A stretch of DNA of 64,000 nucleotides from Candidatus Alistipes stercoravium (GTDB taxonomy: Bacteria > Bacteroidota > Bacteroidia > Bacteroidales > Rikenellaceae), in contig DWWQ01000059.1 of NCBI GenBank assembly GCA_019119615.1, forward strand, positions 26,542 to 90,541. Reading direction: 5' to 3'. The notes beneath the pieces were generated by a model. That model had not been told where the DNA came from, searched no databases, and saw nothing but the letters and a program-made list of their open reading frames with translations. Positions 44,466 to 53,393 of the stretch are shown piece by piece. The first letter of the stretch is position 1; each line of letters starts with the position of its first letter. The translations under genes were made by a program, and so were the position numbers.

Positions 44466-45647
44466 ATGAAGAAGTTTCGCCTGATTCTCGTTCTGGGGCT
44501 CCTTGCGGCCTTTGCACGCCCTGCCGCGGCGCAGATCTCGATCGACGAGGTGAACGCCCAGCAGGAGAGCGTAACCTTCCGCGACCGGCTGAAATCGACC
44601 TCCGTGGATGTCGATTACTTCAGCCTGGCCCGTTACAAGGCCGAGCGGGCCGCCATCCGCAAGGAACGCAACTACCTGGAGATCAAAACGGACCTGCAGG
44701 GTACGCTGACCTCGTACAACGATCCGTGGATTTCGGTGTCGGGCGGTGATAACTCGATTGCCCTTCTGGCGGTGCTCTACCTGAAGCACACCTTCAAGAA
44801 AAACCTCTTTTCGCTCGAAACGGTCTTCAACGCCAAGATGGGTTACAACCGCATGCGGGTCGAAACGACGCTCGACGACGGTACGACCGAGAGCAACGGC
44901 GTCTGGTTCAAGAACCAGGACGAGTTCGACGTGTCGGTGGCCCCGGCCTTCAAGATGGCGAAGAACTGGACCTACGGATCGATCTTCAAGTTCCGCAGCC
45001 AGTTCGTGAACGGTTACGTTTCGCGTACCGAGCAGGAGCGCCGCCACCTGAAGAGCACCTTCATGACCCCGGGATACCTTGACCTTTCGTTCGGTTTTAC
45101 CTACAACTGCCCGGTGAAGCGTTTCCCGATCGTCATCAACCTCTCGCCGCTGTCGCTCAACGCGACCTTCGCCGAGAGCGACTGGATCCGCCGCCAGCAG
45201 TTCGATGCCGACGGCAACGAGATCAAGCCCGCCTATGCCTACGGTATCGAGGATCCCGACAAGACCTCGAAATACGAGGGCGGTTCGTCGATCCAGATCG
45301 ACTTCGACCGCTACTTCGGCAAGACGAACTACATGCATTACAAGACGCGGGTCTCGGCCTTCTACGGTTGGATGAGCAACCTCGGGATGAAGAACCGCAT
45401 CGACGACTATACCGAGTACCGGCACGCCTACGAGGCGTGGCTGGCCGGCGATCAGAACGTCAAGGACAAGCCGCGCCTGGCGATCCATCCCACGGTGCGC
45501 TGGGAAAACACGCTGGAGCTCTACGCCACGAAGTATATCAAGACGACGGTGAACTTCCAGCTCTACTACAACCGGGCCCAGAACCTTGATGTGCAGACCT
45601 TCACGCAGCTGACGGTGGGCCTGACCTATACCTTCAAGAACAAGTAA
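44466..45647 (+). CDS. DUF3078 family outer-membrane beta-barrel protein
   Basis: A 393-aa exported protein with signal peptide MKKFRLILVLGLLAAFARPAAAQ and alternating hydrophobic strands through the rest. It ends in the aromatic-rich barrel closure TVGLTYTFKNK. The order WISVSGGDNSIAL, FKNQDEFDVSVAPAF and GYLDLSFGFTYNC is like DUF3078 proteins of Bacteroidetes. Function unknown. The S41 protease gene starts 33 bp downstream, so the two may form an operon. Confidence 0.75.
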   Translation: MKKFRLILVLGLLAAFARPAAAQISIDEVNAQQESVTFRDRLKSTSVDVDYFSLARYKAERAAIRKERNYLEIKTDLQGTLTSYNDPWISVSGGDNSIALLAVLYLKHTFKKNLFSLETVFNAKMGYNRMRVETTLDDGTTESNGVWFKNQDEFDVSVAPAFKMAKNWTYGSIFKFRSQFVNGYVSRTEQERRHLKSTFMTPGYLDLSFGFTYNCPVKRFPIVINLSPLSLNATFAESDWIRRQQFDADGNEIKPAYAYGIEDPDKTSKYEGGSSIQIDFDRYFGKTNYMHYKTRVSAFYGWMSNLGMKNRIDDYTEYRHAYEAWLAGDQNVKDKPRLAIHPTVRWENTLELYATKYIKTTVNFQLYYNRAQNLDVQTFTQLTVGLTYTFKNK

Positions 45648-45680
45648 CCGACATTCGGCGGCCCGTGCCGCCTGCAGATC

Positions 45681-47318
45681 ATGTACAGAAATTCGAAACA
45701 TACCGTACTTTTTCCGCTGATTCTGGCCGCGGGGGTTGTCTTGGGCATCCTCTTCGGGCAGTATCTCGGGCGCCACGACACGGCTTCCGAGATCCGGGGC
45801 ATGCTCAACCGGATCTCCTCTCCTGGCGGCAAACTCACCTATACGCTCTCGCTCATCGAGAACCGCTACGTCGATTCGATCTCGATGGATTCGCTCACCG
45901 AGCATGTCCTTCCGCTGCTGGTGCGTGAGCTCGACCCCCATTCGGTCTATATCCCCGCTTCGGAGATGGCCGCCCTGAACGAACCCCTCGAAGGGGAGTT
46001 CGACGGCGTCGGCGTGGTCTTCAACATGGCCACCGACACGGTGATCGTGCTGAACGTCGTTCCGCGGGGTCCGAGCGACAAGGCCGGTGTGAAGGCCGGC
46101 GACAGGATCCTCACGATCAACGACTCGCTCGTCGCCGGGCGGAAGATCCCCCAGAACAACATCGTCAGGATGCTGCGCGGACCGCGCGGTTCGAAAGTGC
46201 GCCTCGGTCTCGGCCGACAGGGCATCGAGGGGCTGGTCAATGTGGAGGTCGAGCGCGACGCCATTCCGCTCCGCAGCATCGAGTCGGCCTTCCGCATTGC
46301 CGACGGCATCGGATACATCAAACTCGGACAGTTCGCCCGCACGACCTCTGCGGAGCTCCATGCCGCGCTCGACACGCTGCGCAAGCAGGGTGTCTCGAAA
46401 CTGATCTTCGACCTGCGCGGCAATTCGGGCGGTTTCCTCGACCAGGCGATCGCCGTGGCCAACGAGTTCCTCCACGAAGGGCAGCTGATCGTCTACACCG
46501 AAGACCGCTACCACAAACAGCTGCGCGAATATGCCGACGGTACGGGTACGGCCGGCGACATGGAGCTTGCGGTGCTGATCGACGAGGCGAGCGCCTCATC
46601 GAGCGAGATCCTCGCCGGAGCGCTCCAGGACAACGACCGCGGCACGATCATCGGCCGCCGCTCGTTCGGCAAGGGCCTCGTACAGCAGCAGATTCCCTAT
46701 GCCGACGGATCGGCCCTGCGGCTTACCACGGCCCGCTACTACACGCCGACGGGCCGCTCGATCCAGAAACCCTATACGATCGGCGACGAGGCCTCCTATG
46801 AGGAGGACCTCTGGAACCGCTACCGCAACAACGAGTTCTTCTCGGCCGACAGCATCCACTTCGTCGATTCGCTCAAGCGCGTAACGCCGGGCGGCAAGGT
46901 GGTCTACGGCGGCGGCGGCATCATGCCCGACGTCTTCGTGCCGGCCGACACGACCGGCGTAACGAAATATTTCCTCGAGGTGGCCGGACGCAACATCCTC
47001 TACCGCTATACGATCGAGTATTCGGACCGCCATCGTGAGGCGCTGAACGCCGTGCAGTCGGTCGATGAGCTGCAGGCGCTGCTCGACAGCGACCGGACGC
47101 TCTTCGACGACTTCATCCGCTATGCGGCCCGTCAGGGCGTTGCGCCGCGTTACGGCGACATCGCCCGCTCGCGGCAGCTCATGGAGGCGCAGCTGCGCGC
47201 CTACATCGGCCGCAATACGGCCCTCGAGGACAATGGATTCTATGCCAACATCTATCCCGTGGACAACGTCATCATGCGGGCCCTCGGGATTCTCGAAGGA
47301 AAGGAGGAGGAAAAATGA
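45681..47318 (+). CDS. S41-family C-terminal processing peptidase
   Basis: A 545-aa tail-specific protease anchored by an N-terminal membrane helix (HTVLFPLILAAGVVLGILFG, residues 7-26) and facing the periplasm. A PDZ domain (about 95-190, with GVGVVFN and GVKAGDRILTIND) precedes the peptidase core. The catalytic Ser lies in DEASASSSEI near residue 311, with the Lys in RRSFGKGLVQQQ near 335, plus FDLRGNSGG. A C-terminal extension (about 400-545) is typical of Bacteroidetes CtpA homologues. It overlaps the next tiny ORF at ATGA. Confidence 0.93.
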   Translation: MYRNSKHTVLFPLILAAGVVLGILFGQYLGRHDTASEIRGMLNRISSPGGKLTYTLSLIENRYVDSISMDSLTEHVLPLLVRELDPHSVYIPASEMAALNEPLEGEFDGVGVVFNMATDTVIVLNVVPRGPSDKAGVKAGDRILTINDSLVAGRKIPQNNIVRMLRGPRGSKVRLGLGRQGIEGLVNVEVERDAIPLRSIESAFRIADGIGYIKLGQFARTTSAELHAALDTLRKQGVSKLIFDLRGNSGGFLDQAIAVANEFLHEGQLIVYTEDRYHKQLREYADGTGTAGDMELAVLIDEASASSSEILAGALQDNDRGTIIGRRSFGKGLVQQQIPYADGSALRLTTARYYTPTGRSIQKPYTIGDEASYEEDLWNRYRNNEFFSADSIHFVDSLKRVTPGGKVVYGGGGIMPDVFVPADTTGVTKYFLEVAGRNILYRYTIEYSDRHREALNAVQSVDELQALLDSDRTLFDDFIRYAARQGVAPRYGDIARSRQLMEAQLRAYIGRNTALEDNGFYANIYPVDNVIMRALGILEGKEEEK

Positions 47319-47476
47319 TCAGGCGTATTGTCGGCTGGATCCTCGCCCTGGCGACGCTGGCCATCATCGTCTTCGCGGTGATGAACCGCGGCAACTACCG
47401 TTCGATGCTTGCTTCCGGGAGTACGGCGGAGCAGATGACGGCCGGGGAGCAGCCTGTCGGGCAGCCCGAGCCGTAG
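47315..47476 (+). CDS. Small single-span membrane protein (53 aa)
   Basis: A short ORF beginning MIRRIVGWILALATLAIIVF, overlapping the S41 protease stop by the ATGA junction with a strong purine-rich ribosome site (GGAGGAGGAAAAA) 5' of it. One membrane helix (about residues 5-22) is followed by a 30-residue polar tail rich in Gln, Glu and Pro. It is closed by a terminator 15 bp downstream. No homologue is recognised; translational coupling suggests a partner or modulator of the protease. Confidence 0.6.
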   Translation: MIRRIVGWILALATLAIIVFAVMNRGNYRSMLASGSTAEQMTAGEQPVGQPEP

Positions 47477-47490
47477 GGCGCGACGGTCAG

Positions 47491-47532
47491 AAAAAACGGA
47501 CGACCCGCTTCGATGCGGGTCGTCCGTTTTTT
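47491..47532. terminator. Bidirectional terminator between the small gene and deoC
   Basis: AAAAAACGGACGACCCGC-TTCGAT-GCGGGTCGTCCGTTTTTT: an 18-bp perfect stem with A- and T-tracts on both sides, serving the convergent protease and deoC transcripts. Confidence 0.9.
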
Positions 47533-47561
47533 CTTTGCATACCGCGCCGTGCGGCACGGGA

Positions 47562-48443
47562 TCAATAGTACTTTACCGTCTTGCCCTCGATAGCCGAGAG
47601 GAGATTGTTCGCCGCCGACGAGGCGCCGATGCGGAACAGGTCGGTCGTGAGCCACTCCCGGCCGAGAATTTCCTCGACGATCGTGTAGTAGAGAGCGGCC
47701 TCCTCGGGAGTGCGGACACCTCCGGCAGCCTTGAAGCCCACCTTGCGGCCCGTTTTCTCGTAGTAGTCGCGGATCGCCTGGCACATCACCACGGCGGCCT
47801 CCGGCGTGGCGGCCACGTCGATCTTGCCCGTCGAGGTCTTTACGAAGTCGGCGCCTGCGAACATCGAGAGCAGCGAGGCCTTGCGGATCAGCTCGGGCGT
47901 CTTCAGCGCACCCGACTCGATGATGACCTTCAGCACGATATCCTCGTCGATCTCCGCGCGGAGCACCTCCACCTCGTTGGCCGCCTCGTCGTATTCGCCC
48001 GTGAGCATGCGGCCCACGTTGAGGACGATATCGACCTCGTCGGCTCCGTTCTCGACAGCCATCGAAACCTCGAGCGCCTTCACTTCGAGGTAGGTCTGCG
48101 AGGCGGGGAATCCGCCGGCAACGCTCGTGATACGCATCGGCGTGCCGTCCACGGCCAGGCCGACGGTCTCCACAAACGAAGGATAGACGCAGATCGAAGC
48201 CACGTTGGGGATGTGCGGGTATTTCGTGTAGAACTCCGCGGCCTTGCAGGCGAACTCCGTAACGGAGGTTATCGAGTCGTTGCACGAGAGGGTCGTCAGA
48301 TCGATGGCCGAGTAGCAGAACTTGTAGACTTCCGTATTGTGGTTGCGGGCTTCGGCCACCTTGCGGATGCGGGCTACCTCTTCGTTCACGCGCTCCTCGC
48401 TCCATGCAGGGGCATATTCGTTCAGGTGATTGGCGTATTCCAT
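47562..48443 (-). CDS. deoC: Deoxyribose-phosphate aldolase
   Basis: A 293-aa class I aldolase that splits 2-deoxyribose-5-phosphate into glyceraldehyde-3-phosphate and acetaldehyde. Motifs seen are ASICVYPSFV, VDIVLNVGRML, KVIIESGAL and GADFVKTSTGK, whose first Lys (about residue 199) forms the Schiff base, then GFKAAGGVRTPEEA. The N-terminal 40 residues exceed the E. coli short form, as in other Bacteroidetes. It is a single gene between terminators. Confidence 0.96.
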   Translation of the reverse strand: MEYANHLNEYAPAWSEERVNEEVARIRKVAEARNHNTEVYKFCYSAIDLTTLSCNDSITSVTEFACKAAEFYTKYPHIPNVASICVYPSFVETVGLAVDGTPMRITSVAGGFPASQTYLEVKALEVSMAVENGADEVDIVLNVGRMLTGEYDEAANEVEVLRAEIDEDIVLKVIIESGALKTPELIRKASLLSMFAGADFVKTSTGKIDVAATPEAAVVMCQAIRDYYEKTGRKVGFKAAGGVRTPEEAALYYTIVEEILGREWLTTDLFRIGASSAANNLLSAIEGKTVKYY

Positions 48444-48461
48444 ACGTTATGCTGTTTTTGA

Positions 48462-48469
48462 CAAAATTA
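48462..48469 (-). promoter_or_regulatory. Promoter -7 element for deoC
   Basis: TAATTTTG on the minus strand, 18 bp before the ATG; matches TAnnTTTG. No clear -33 box. Confidence 0.45.
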
Positions 48470-48554
48470 GAAAAATTATTCGATCCGCGGGCCTCCTGCG
48501 GAAAATTATTTTCGCTCCGGCTTCTTGCCGGTTGCCGCCGCCTTCCGGACACTG

Positions 48555-48590
48555 CAAAAAAAGGGCCTGAACCTTCCCGGTTCAAGCCCC
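48555..48590 (-). terminator. Terminator of the OmpA/TPR lipoprotein gene
   Basis: On the minus strand GGGGCTTGAACC-GGGAA-GGTTCAGGCCC, followed by seven T. It lies 56 bp past the stop at 48646. Confidence 0.8.
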
Positions 48591-48645
48591 TTGTCTCGTC
48601 CCGCTCTGCTCCCTTCGGAGCGCTGCGGGCCTTTCGGCAAATCGC

Positions 48646-50376
48646 TTATTTGAGCGCCTTCAGATTGACATCCTTGGCAGCCTTCTTGGCCAGCTCGGGA
48701 TTCTTCGAGGTTGCGCTCTTGAGCTGTGCCTCTGCGGTCTTCAGGTCGCCTTCCTTCACGGCGATCACGGCACGCAGGTAGTCGGCCTCGGCCGAGTTGT
48801 CCTTGGCGATGGCCTTCTTGGCACCTGCCAGGTCGTTCGACTGTACCATGGCGATGGCGGCGTTGTAACCCTCGAGGTTCTTCACGGCCGTCTTGTAGTC
48901 GCCCTCGGCGGCAGCCATGGCAGCCTTGGCCTGAGCGTCGGCGGCAGCGGCATACTTCTTGGCTTCGGCGGTGTTGCCGTTAGCCAGGTTGGCCAGCAGG
49001 AGGTTCTTGTTCATCTCCTTCGACGAATCCATCTTGGCAGCCTTCTCGAACGACTTCAGGGCAGCGGCCTTGTCGCCGACCTTCGTCTGGGCTACGCCGA
49101 GGTTGTTCCAAACGCGGGCGTCGTTGTACTTCTTCGAAGCGGCGGTCAGGATGGCAACCTGCTCGGCGGGATCCTCGGTCAGCACCTGTGCGGCGAAGAG
49201 GTACTCCTCAACCGACAGCTCACCGCCGTTGCGGTATGCGGCCATGATCTCCTCGTCGGTCTTGCCCTGCAGGTCGGTGGTATTCACGATCTGCGAACGG
49301 CGCAGCTCGGGAAGGATCTCCTCCTTGAGCTCGTTGAATACGGCCGACATGTTCTTGATCTCGCTCTCACGCTCTGCGGGCGAGTTGTAGAGGCTCAGCA
49401 CCTGGAGAATGAGGTTCTTGTCCTTGATGTTCGACTTCTCGACGAGCTCCTTGAAGCCGTCCCAGTCCTCACCGTAGGCTGCGGCGTCGATGTCGAGGCC
49501 CGAATCCTTGAGCAGCTTGGCTACGACCTTGTGTCCCGACTCGCTACGAGCCTTCGACAGCTTGTCGTTGAACTTCTCCGGACCGTCGGGCGAAGCGTAA
49601 CCCTTCACGGCGATGCTCTGCGTAGCGCGGTCGTTCGTGAGGTTCTTATCCACGTTGGCCTTGAAGGCGTCGAGGTTGGCGGCCTTCTCGTTCTTCTTCG
49701 TTACAACCGACGAGTTGATGCGGTAGAGCAGGTCGGTCTTGTCCACAACGGTGGTGATGCGCTTGAAGTTGTTGTCCATCTGCTCCATCAGATCACCGTA
49801 CTTGAGGTCCTTCTGCAGCGTGTTCACGCCGTAGGCAACCGTCAGACCGAACTTCTTGGTCAGGGCAGCCTTGGCAGCCTGGTCGTTGCCGGCCAGCACG
49901 GCAGCCTCCTCCTTGGTGGGGATGGCACCCGTGTTGAGGTTCACGAGCGTGAACTCCTTGCACTTGCCGCCCGGGCACTTGATCTCGGCACGGAGCTGCA
50001 GTTCGCTCTGGTCCATGCGGGGATCGTACGGGAACTCGACGTGCATCGTAACGTTGCCGCCGTTCTTCTTATCGACAACCGTGTAGTTGTCGTCCACCTT
50101 CGTACCCTGGAAGAAGTGGGGAGCTGCAGCTACCTCGCCGCCCTCGAATACGATAACCGGGGTTACCTTTACCACAGCCTTGGCGTTGAAGTACTTCACG
50201 GGGAACGTTGCGTTGATGTCGGCAGCAACGATGCCGTTGTTGAGCGTCAGAATCTCGGGTGCGACGGTCAGCTGCACGTCCTCCCGGTTCTTGGCCATCT
50301 TCTTGAAGCAATTGCAGCTCGTAAATGCCAGCGAGGCAGCAACGAGCACCATGCTCAATTTCATTAGCTTTTTCAT
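48646..50376 (-). CDS. Lipoprotein with OmpA-like and TPR domains
   Basis: A 576-aa lipoprotein (lipobox ...SLAFTSC, Cys20) found near the outer membrane. The N-terminal beta-rich part (about 35-160) is unassigned. A central OmpA-like peptidoglycan-binding segment reads QSIAVKGYASPDGPEKFNDKLSKARSES across residues 255-282 (given in pieces: QSIAVKGYASPDGP, then KARSES). C-terminal TPR repeats begin at ARVWNNLGVAQTKVGDKAAALKSFEKA near residue 415, seen as WNNLGVAQTK and ALKSFEKAAK. Codon choice and a consensus promoter with a long leader suggest abundant expression. A structural envelope role is likely; no gene symbol is recognised. Confidence 0.78.
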   Translation of the reverse strand: MKKLMKLSMVLVAASLAFTSCNCFKKMAKNREDVQLTVAPEILTLNNGIVAADINATFPVKYFNAKAVVKVTPVIVFEGGEVAAAPHFFQGTKVDDNYTVVDKKNGGNVTMHVEFPYDPRMDQSELQLRAEIKCPGGKCKEFTLVNLNTGAIPTKEEAAVLAGNDQAAKAALTKKFGLTVAYGVNTLQKDLKYGDLMEQMDNNFKRITTVVDKTDLLYRINSSVVTKKNEKAANLDAFKANVDKNLTNDRATQSIAVKGYASPDGPEKFNDKLSKARSESGHKVVAKLLKDSGLDIDAAAYGEDWDGFKELVEKSNIKDKNLILQVLSLYNSPAERESEIKNMSAVFNELKEEILPELRRSQIVNTTDLQGKTDEEIMAAYRNGGELSVEEYLFAAQVLTEDPAEQVAILTAASKKYNDARVWNNLGVAQTKVGDKAAALKSFEKAAKMDSSKEMNKNLLLANLANGNTAEAKKYAAAADAQAKAAMAAAEGDYKTAVKNLEGYNAAIAMVQSNDLAGAKKAIAKDNSAEADYLRAVIAVKEGDLKTAEAQLKSATSKNPELAKKAAKDVNLKALK

Positions 50377-50515
50377 AACGGTAGATTTTTAATTGTTTAT
50401 TTTGGTGTTTGCCTTTATTCCAGTTTTTCCCGATTATTCCAAAATGCGCCGGATTTTTCCGGATCGTTTTTCTTTCTGTCGCATCCCGGCGGCCCGATCG
50501 CGGACCCGGACCCTG

Positions 50516-50546
50516 CAAATATAGAAAAGTCCTGCAAATTGTGCAA
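50516..50546 (-). promoter_or_regulatory. Promoter of the OmpA/TPR lipoprotein gene
   Basis: On the minus strand TTG (50546-50544), 20-nt spacer, TATATTTG (50523-50516): consensus. The leader to the ATG is about 130 nt, long enough to hold RNA regulation. Confidence 0.7.
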
Positions 50547-50547
50547 T

Positions 50548-50587
50548 ATTTCGGGCGGAAATTCAAAAGAAGTTTTCCGCCCGAAAT
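50548..50587 (-). terminator. Hairpin after pnp
   Basis: Perfect 13-bp arms ATTTCGGGCGGAA / TTCCGCCCGAAAT with a 14-nt loop, starting 18 bp past the pnp stop and abutting the -33 box of the next gene. The T-run is weak. Confidence 0.6.
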
Positions 50588-50605
50588 TTCACATTGACAG
50601 CCGGT

Positions 50606-52840
50606 TTACTCCTCCTTGCGCTCCTTGTGGTCGCGACGCTCTCCGCGGTCGCGGCGCTCCGAGCGTTCGGGACGCGGGCGGCGCTCCCGCTCGACATAGC
50701 CTTCGGGCTTGGGAAGCAGCACCTTGCGCGAAAGCTTGAGCTTGCCCGTCTTGGGGTCGATGCCGATGAGCTTGACGTCGATCTCGTCGCCCTCCTTCAG
50801 GCCGGTCTCCTCCATGGTCTCGAAGCGCTTGTAGTCGATCTCGGAGATGTGCAGCAGGGCGTCCTTGCCCGGCATGATCTCGACGAAGGCGCCGAAGGCG
50901 ACGATCGAGCGGATCTTGCCGTGGTACGTCTCGCCCACCTCGGGGATCGCCACGATGGCCTTGATGCGGGCCAGGGCGCCGTCGAGGGCGGCCTTGTCCA
51001 CACCGAAGATATCGACGATGCCCTTGTTGTCCACCTCCGTGATGGTGATCGTGGTGTTCGTGGTCTTCTGGATATCCTGGATGACCTTTCCGCCCGGGCC
51101 GATGACCGAACCGATCATGTCCTGCGGAATGGTGATCTGCACGATGCGCGGCACGCACGGCTTGTAGTCGGCGCGCGGCTCGGCGATGCACTCGGTGATC
51201 TTGTCGAGGATGTAGAGGCGTCCCTTGCGGGCCTGCTCGAGGGCGGCGGCGAGCACCTCGTAGGAGAGGCCGTCCACCTTGATGTCCATCTGCGTGGCGG
51301 TGATGCCGTCGCGCGTACCGGTAACCTTGAAGTCCATGTCTCCGAGGTGGTCCTCATCGCCGAGGATGTCCGAGAGCACGGCCCACTTGCCCGTGGCTGA
51401 ATCGGAGATCAGACCCATGGCGATACCCGACACGGGCTTCTTGATCTTCACGCCGGCGTCCATCAGTGCGAGGGTTCCGGCGCAGACGGTGGCCATCGAC
51501 GACGAGCCGTTCGACTCGAGGATGTCCGACACGACGCGCACGGCGTAGGGGTTCTCCTCGCCCAGCGGGATCATCGGCTTCAGGGCGCGCCATGCGAGGT
51601 GCCCGTGTCCGATCTCGCGGCGCGAGAGTCCGCGTGCGGCCTTGGCCTCGCCCGTCGAGAAGGGCGGGAAGTTGTAGTGGAGCACGAACTGCTCGGTGCC
51701 CTGTACGAGCACTTCGTCCTTGACCTTCTCGTCGAGTTTCGTGCCGAGGGTTACGGTCGTCAGCGACTGCGTCTCGCCGCGGGTGAAGATGGCCGAGCCG
51801 TGGGCGGCGGGCAGGTAGCCCACCTCGCACCAGATCGGACGGATCTCGTCCGTGCGGCGGCCGTCGAGACGCTTGCCTTCGTCGAGGATCATGTTGCGCA
51901 TGGCCTTCTTCTGCACGTCGTCGTGGAAATACTTGTGGATCAGCGGGGCCTTCTCGACGAGTTCCTCCTCCGTGTAGCGCGAGGCGAACTCGGCCTCGAG
52001 GGCGTTGAACAGATCTTCGCGCTCGTGCTTCATCGTGCCGCTCGTGGCGATGGCATAGGCCTTGTCGTAGAGCTCGCGGATGATCGTCTCCCGCAGCTCC
52101 TCGTCATTGACCTCGTGGCAGTAGGTGCGCTTGACGTCCTTGCCGAGCTCCTTCGAGAGTTCGATCTGTACGGCGCAGTGCTTCTTGATCTCCTCGTGGG
52201 CGAACTTGATGGCGCCGAGCATGACCTCCTCCGAAACCTCCTTCATCTCACCCTCGACCATGAGGATGTTGTCGATCGTACCGCCGACCATGATGTCGAG
52301 GTCGCACTCGGGCATCTCGGAGAAGTTGGGGTTGATGGCATACTCTCCGTTGCGGCGTACGACGCGCACTTCGGAGATGGGGCCGCCGAAGGGGATGTCC
52401 GAAACGGCGAGGGCTGCCGAGGCGGCGAGGCCGGCCAGGGCGTCGGGCTGAATATCCTTGTCGGCCGAGATCAGCGTTACGGTAACGTAGACTTCGGCAT
52501 GGTAATCCGAGGGGAACAGGGGGCGGAGGGCGCGGTCGATGAGTCGGGCAACGAGGATCTCGCTGTCATTGGCCTTGCCTTCGCGTTTCATGAAACCTCC
52601 GGGGTAGCGGCCGCAGGCGGCGTACTTCTCCTTGTATTCGACCTGGAGGGGCATGAAATCGGTGTCGGGTTTTGCATCCTTGGCGGCCACGACCGTACCG
52701 AGCAGCATCGTGTCGCCCATCTTGACGACGACCGAGCCGTCGGCCTGCTTGGCCAGCTTGCCCGTTTCGATCTCGATCTGGCGTCCGTCGGCCAGCGTGA
52801 TCGTCTTGCGGACTGCGTTGTACAGCTTCTTTTCTTCCAT
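50606..52840 (-). CDS. pnp: Polyribonucleotide nucleotidyltransferase (PNPase)
   Basis: A 744-aa 3'-5' phosphorolytic exoribonuclease of RNA decay. ATG 52840 ([19 protein letters not shown]) is preferred over a 26-codon longer frame. Two RNase PH domains (first with [17 protein letters not shown], second with [14 protein letters not shown] and PFSTGEA...[10 protein letters not shown]), the alpha domain between them, a KH domain ([12 protein letters not shown] near 590) and an S1 domain ([15 protein letters not shown] near 655) are all present. The last 30 residues are an Arg/Glu-rich tail. It follows rpsO after a hairpin, the common bacterial order. Confidence 0.98.
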   Translation of the reverse strand: MEEKKLYNAVRKTITLADGRQIEIETGKLAKQADGSVVVKMGDTMLLGTVVAAKDAKPDTDFMPLQVEYKEKYAACGRYPGGFMKREGKANDSEILVARLIDRALRPLFPSDYHAEVYVTVTLISADKDIQPDALAGLAASAALAVSDIPFGGPISEVRVVRRNGEYAINPNFSEMPECDLDIMVGGTIDNILMVEGEMKEVSEEVMLGAIKFAHEEIKKHCAVQIELSKELGKDVKRTYCHEVNDEELRETIIRELYDKAYAIATSGTMKHEREDLFNALEAEFASRYTEEELVEKAPLIHKYFHDDVQKKAMRNMILDEGKRLDGRRTDEIRPIWCEVGYLPAAHGSAIFTRGETQSLTTVTLGTKLDEKVKDEVLVQGTEQFVLHYNFPPFSTGEAKAARGLSRREIGHGHLAWRALKPMIPLGEENPYAVRVVSDILESNGSSSMATVCAGTLALMDAGVKIKKPVSGIAMGLISDSATGKWAVLSDILGDEDHLGDMDFKVTGTRDGITATQMDIKVDGLSYEVLAAALEQARKGRLYILDKITECIAEPRADYKPCVPRIVQITIPQDMIGSVIGPGGKVIQDIQKTTNTTITITEVDNKGIVDIFGVDKAALDGALARIKAIVAIPEVGETYHGKIRSIVAFGAFVEIMPGKDALLHISEIDYKRFETMEETGLKEGDEIDVKLIGIDPKTGKLKLSRKVLLPKPEGYVERERRPRPERSERRDRGERRDHKERKEE

Positions 52841-52882
52841 AAAACTTCTTAACCTTGTGTGTTTCGATTGTTCGTTCGAATG

Positions 52883-52922
52883 AAAATGAAGGCAACCCCT
52901 CGCGGGAATTGCCCTCATTTTT
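52883..52922 (-). terminator. Hairpin between rpsO and pnp
   Basis: Arms AAAATGAAGGCAACCCC and GGGAATTGCCCTCATTTTT pair with two mismatches around a short loop, right after the rpsO stop. It is placed like the rpsO terminator/RNase III region of other bacteria; pnp is probably reached by readthrough. Confidence 0.6.
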
Positions 52923-52929
52923 CCTCGGA

Positions 52930-53202
52930 TTACTTGCGGAGGTTGAGCGTCTTGACGATGGCGCGGTAGCGCTCGATATCGACCTCCTTGAGGTACACCA
53001 GCAACTGGCGGCGCTTACCTACCAGGCGCAGCAGGGCGCGCTGGGTTCCGAAGTCGTGCTTGTTGCTCTTGAGGTGTTCAGTAAGGTGGTTGATACGGTA
53101 CGAAAACAACGCGATCTGGCTCTCGGGAGAACCCGTGTCGGTGTTAGACTTGCCGTACTGGCCGAAAAGCTCCTGCTTTTTTTCTGCTGTTAAATAAGCC
53201 AT
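52930..53202 (-). CDS. rpsO: 30S ribosomal protein S15
   Basis: A 90-aa primary 16S rRNA-binding protein. Family signatures are [22 protein letters not shown] and [23 protein letters not shown] (seen as [11 protein letters not shown] and [14 protein letters not shown]). The length is standard. It precedes pnp on the same strand. Confidence 0.98.
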   Translation of the reverse strand: MAYLTAEKKQELFGQYGKSNTDTGSPESQIALFSYRINHLTEHLKSNKHDFGTQRALLRLVGKRRQLLVYLKEVDIERYRAIVKTLNLRK

Positions 53203-53273
53203 TGTGTAAAAGTTTATTTAAGTTCCACTCTACGACGCATCCCCCTTACCGTGGATAACGCCAGAGCGTTTTG

Positions 53274-53281
53274 CAAAGGTA
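53274..53281 (-). promoter_or_regulatory. Promoter -7 element for rpsO
   Basis: TACCTTTG on the minus strand, 71 bp before the ATG, leaving a leader where S15 autoregulation could act. Confidence 0.5.
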
Positions 53282-53365
53282 CGAAATAAATGGCAATTGC
53301 GCATGAAAAGTGAAAAATTATTTCTCTTTTTGGGCGGAAAAGCTTTCGGATCGGCGGGAAAATCG

Positions 53366-53373
53366 TATTTTTG
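53366..53373 (+). promoter_or_regulatory. Promoter -7 element for apbE
   Basis: TATTTTTG on the plus strand, 20 bp before the ATG at 53394. Confidence 0.5.
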
Positions 53374-53393
53374 CCGATAAACAGGTGAAAACT

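Noticed and set aside
42881..44467. 528-codon fused frame suggesting an nfo-acetyltransferase fusion
   Set aside because: The first 317 codons are nfo read out of frame; the acetyltransferase has its own ATG at 43516, 8 bp after the nfo stop.
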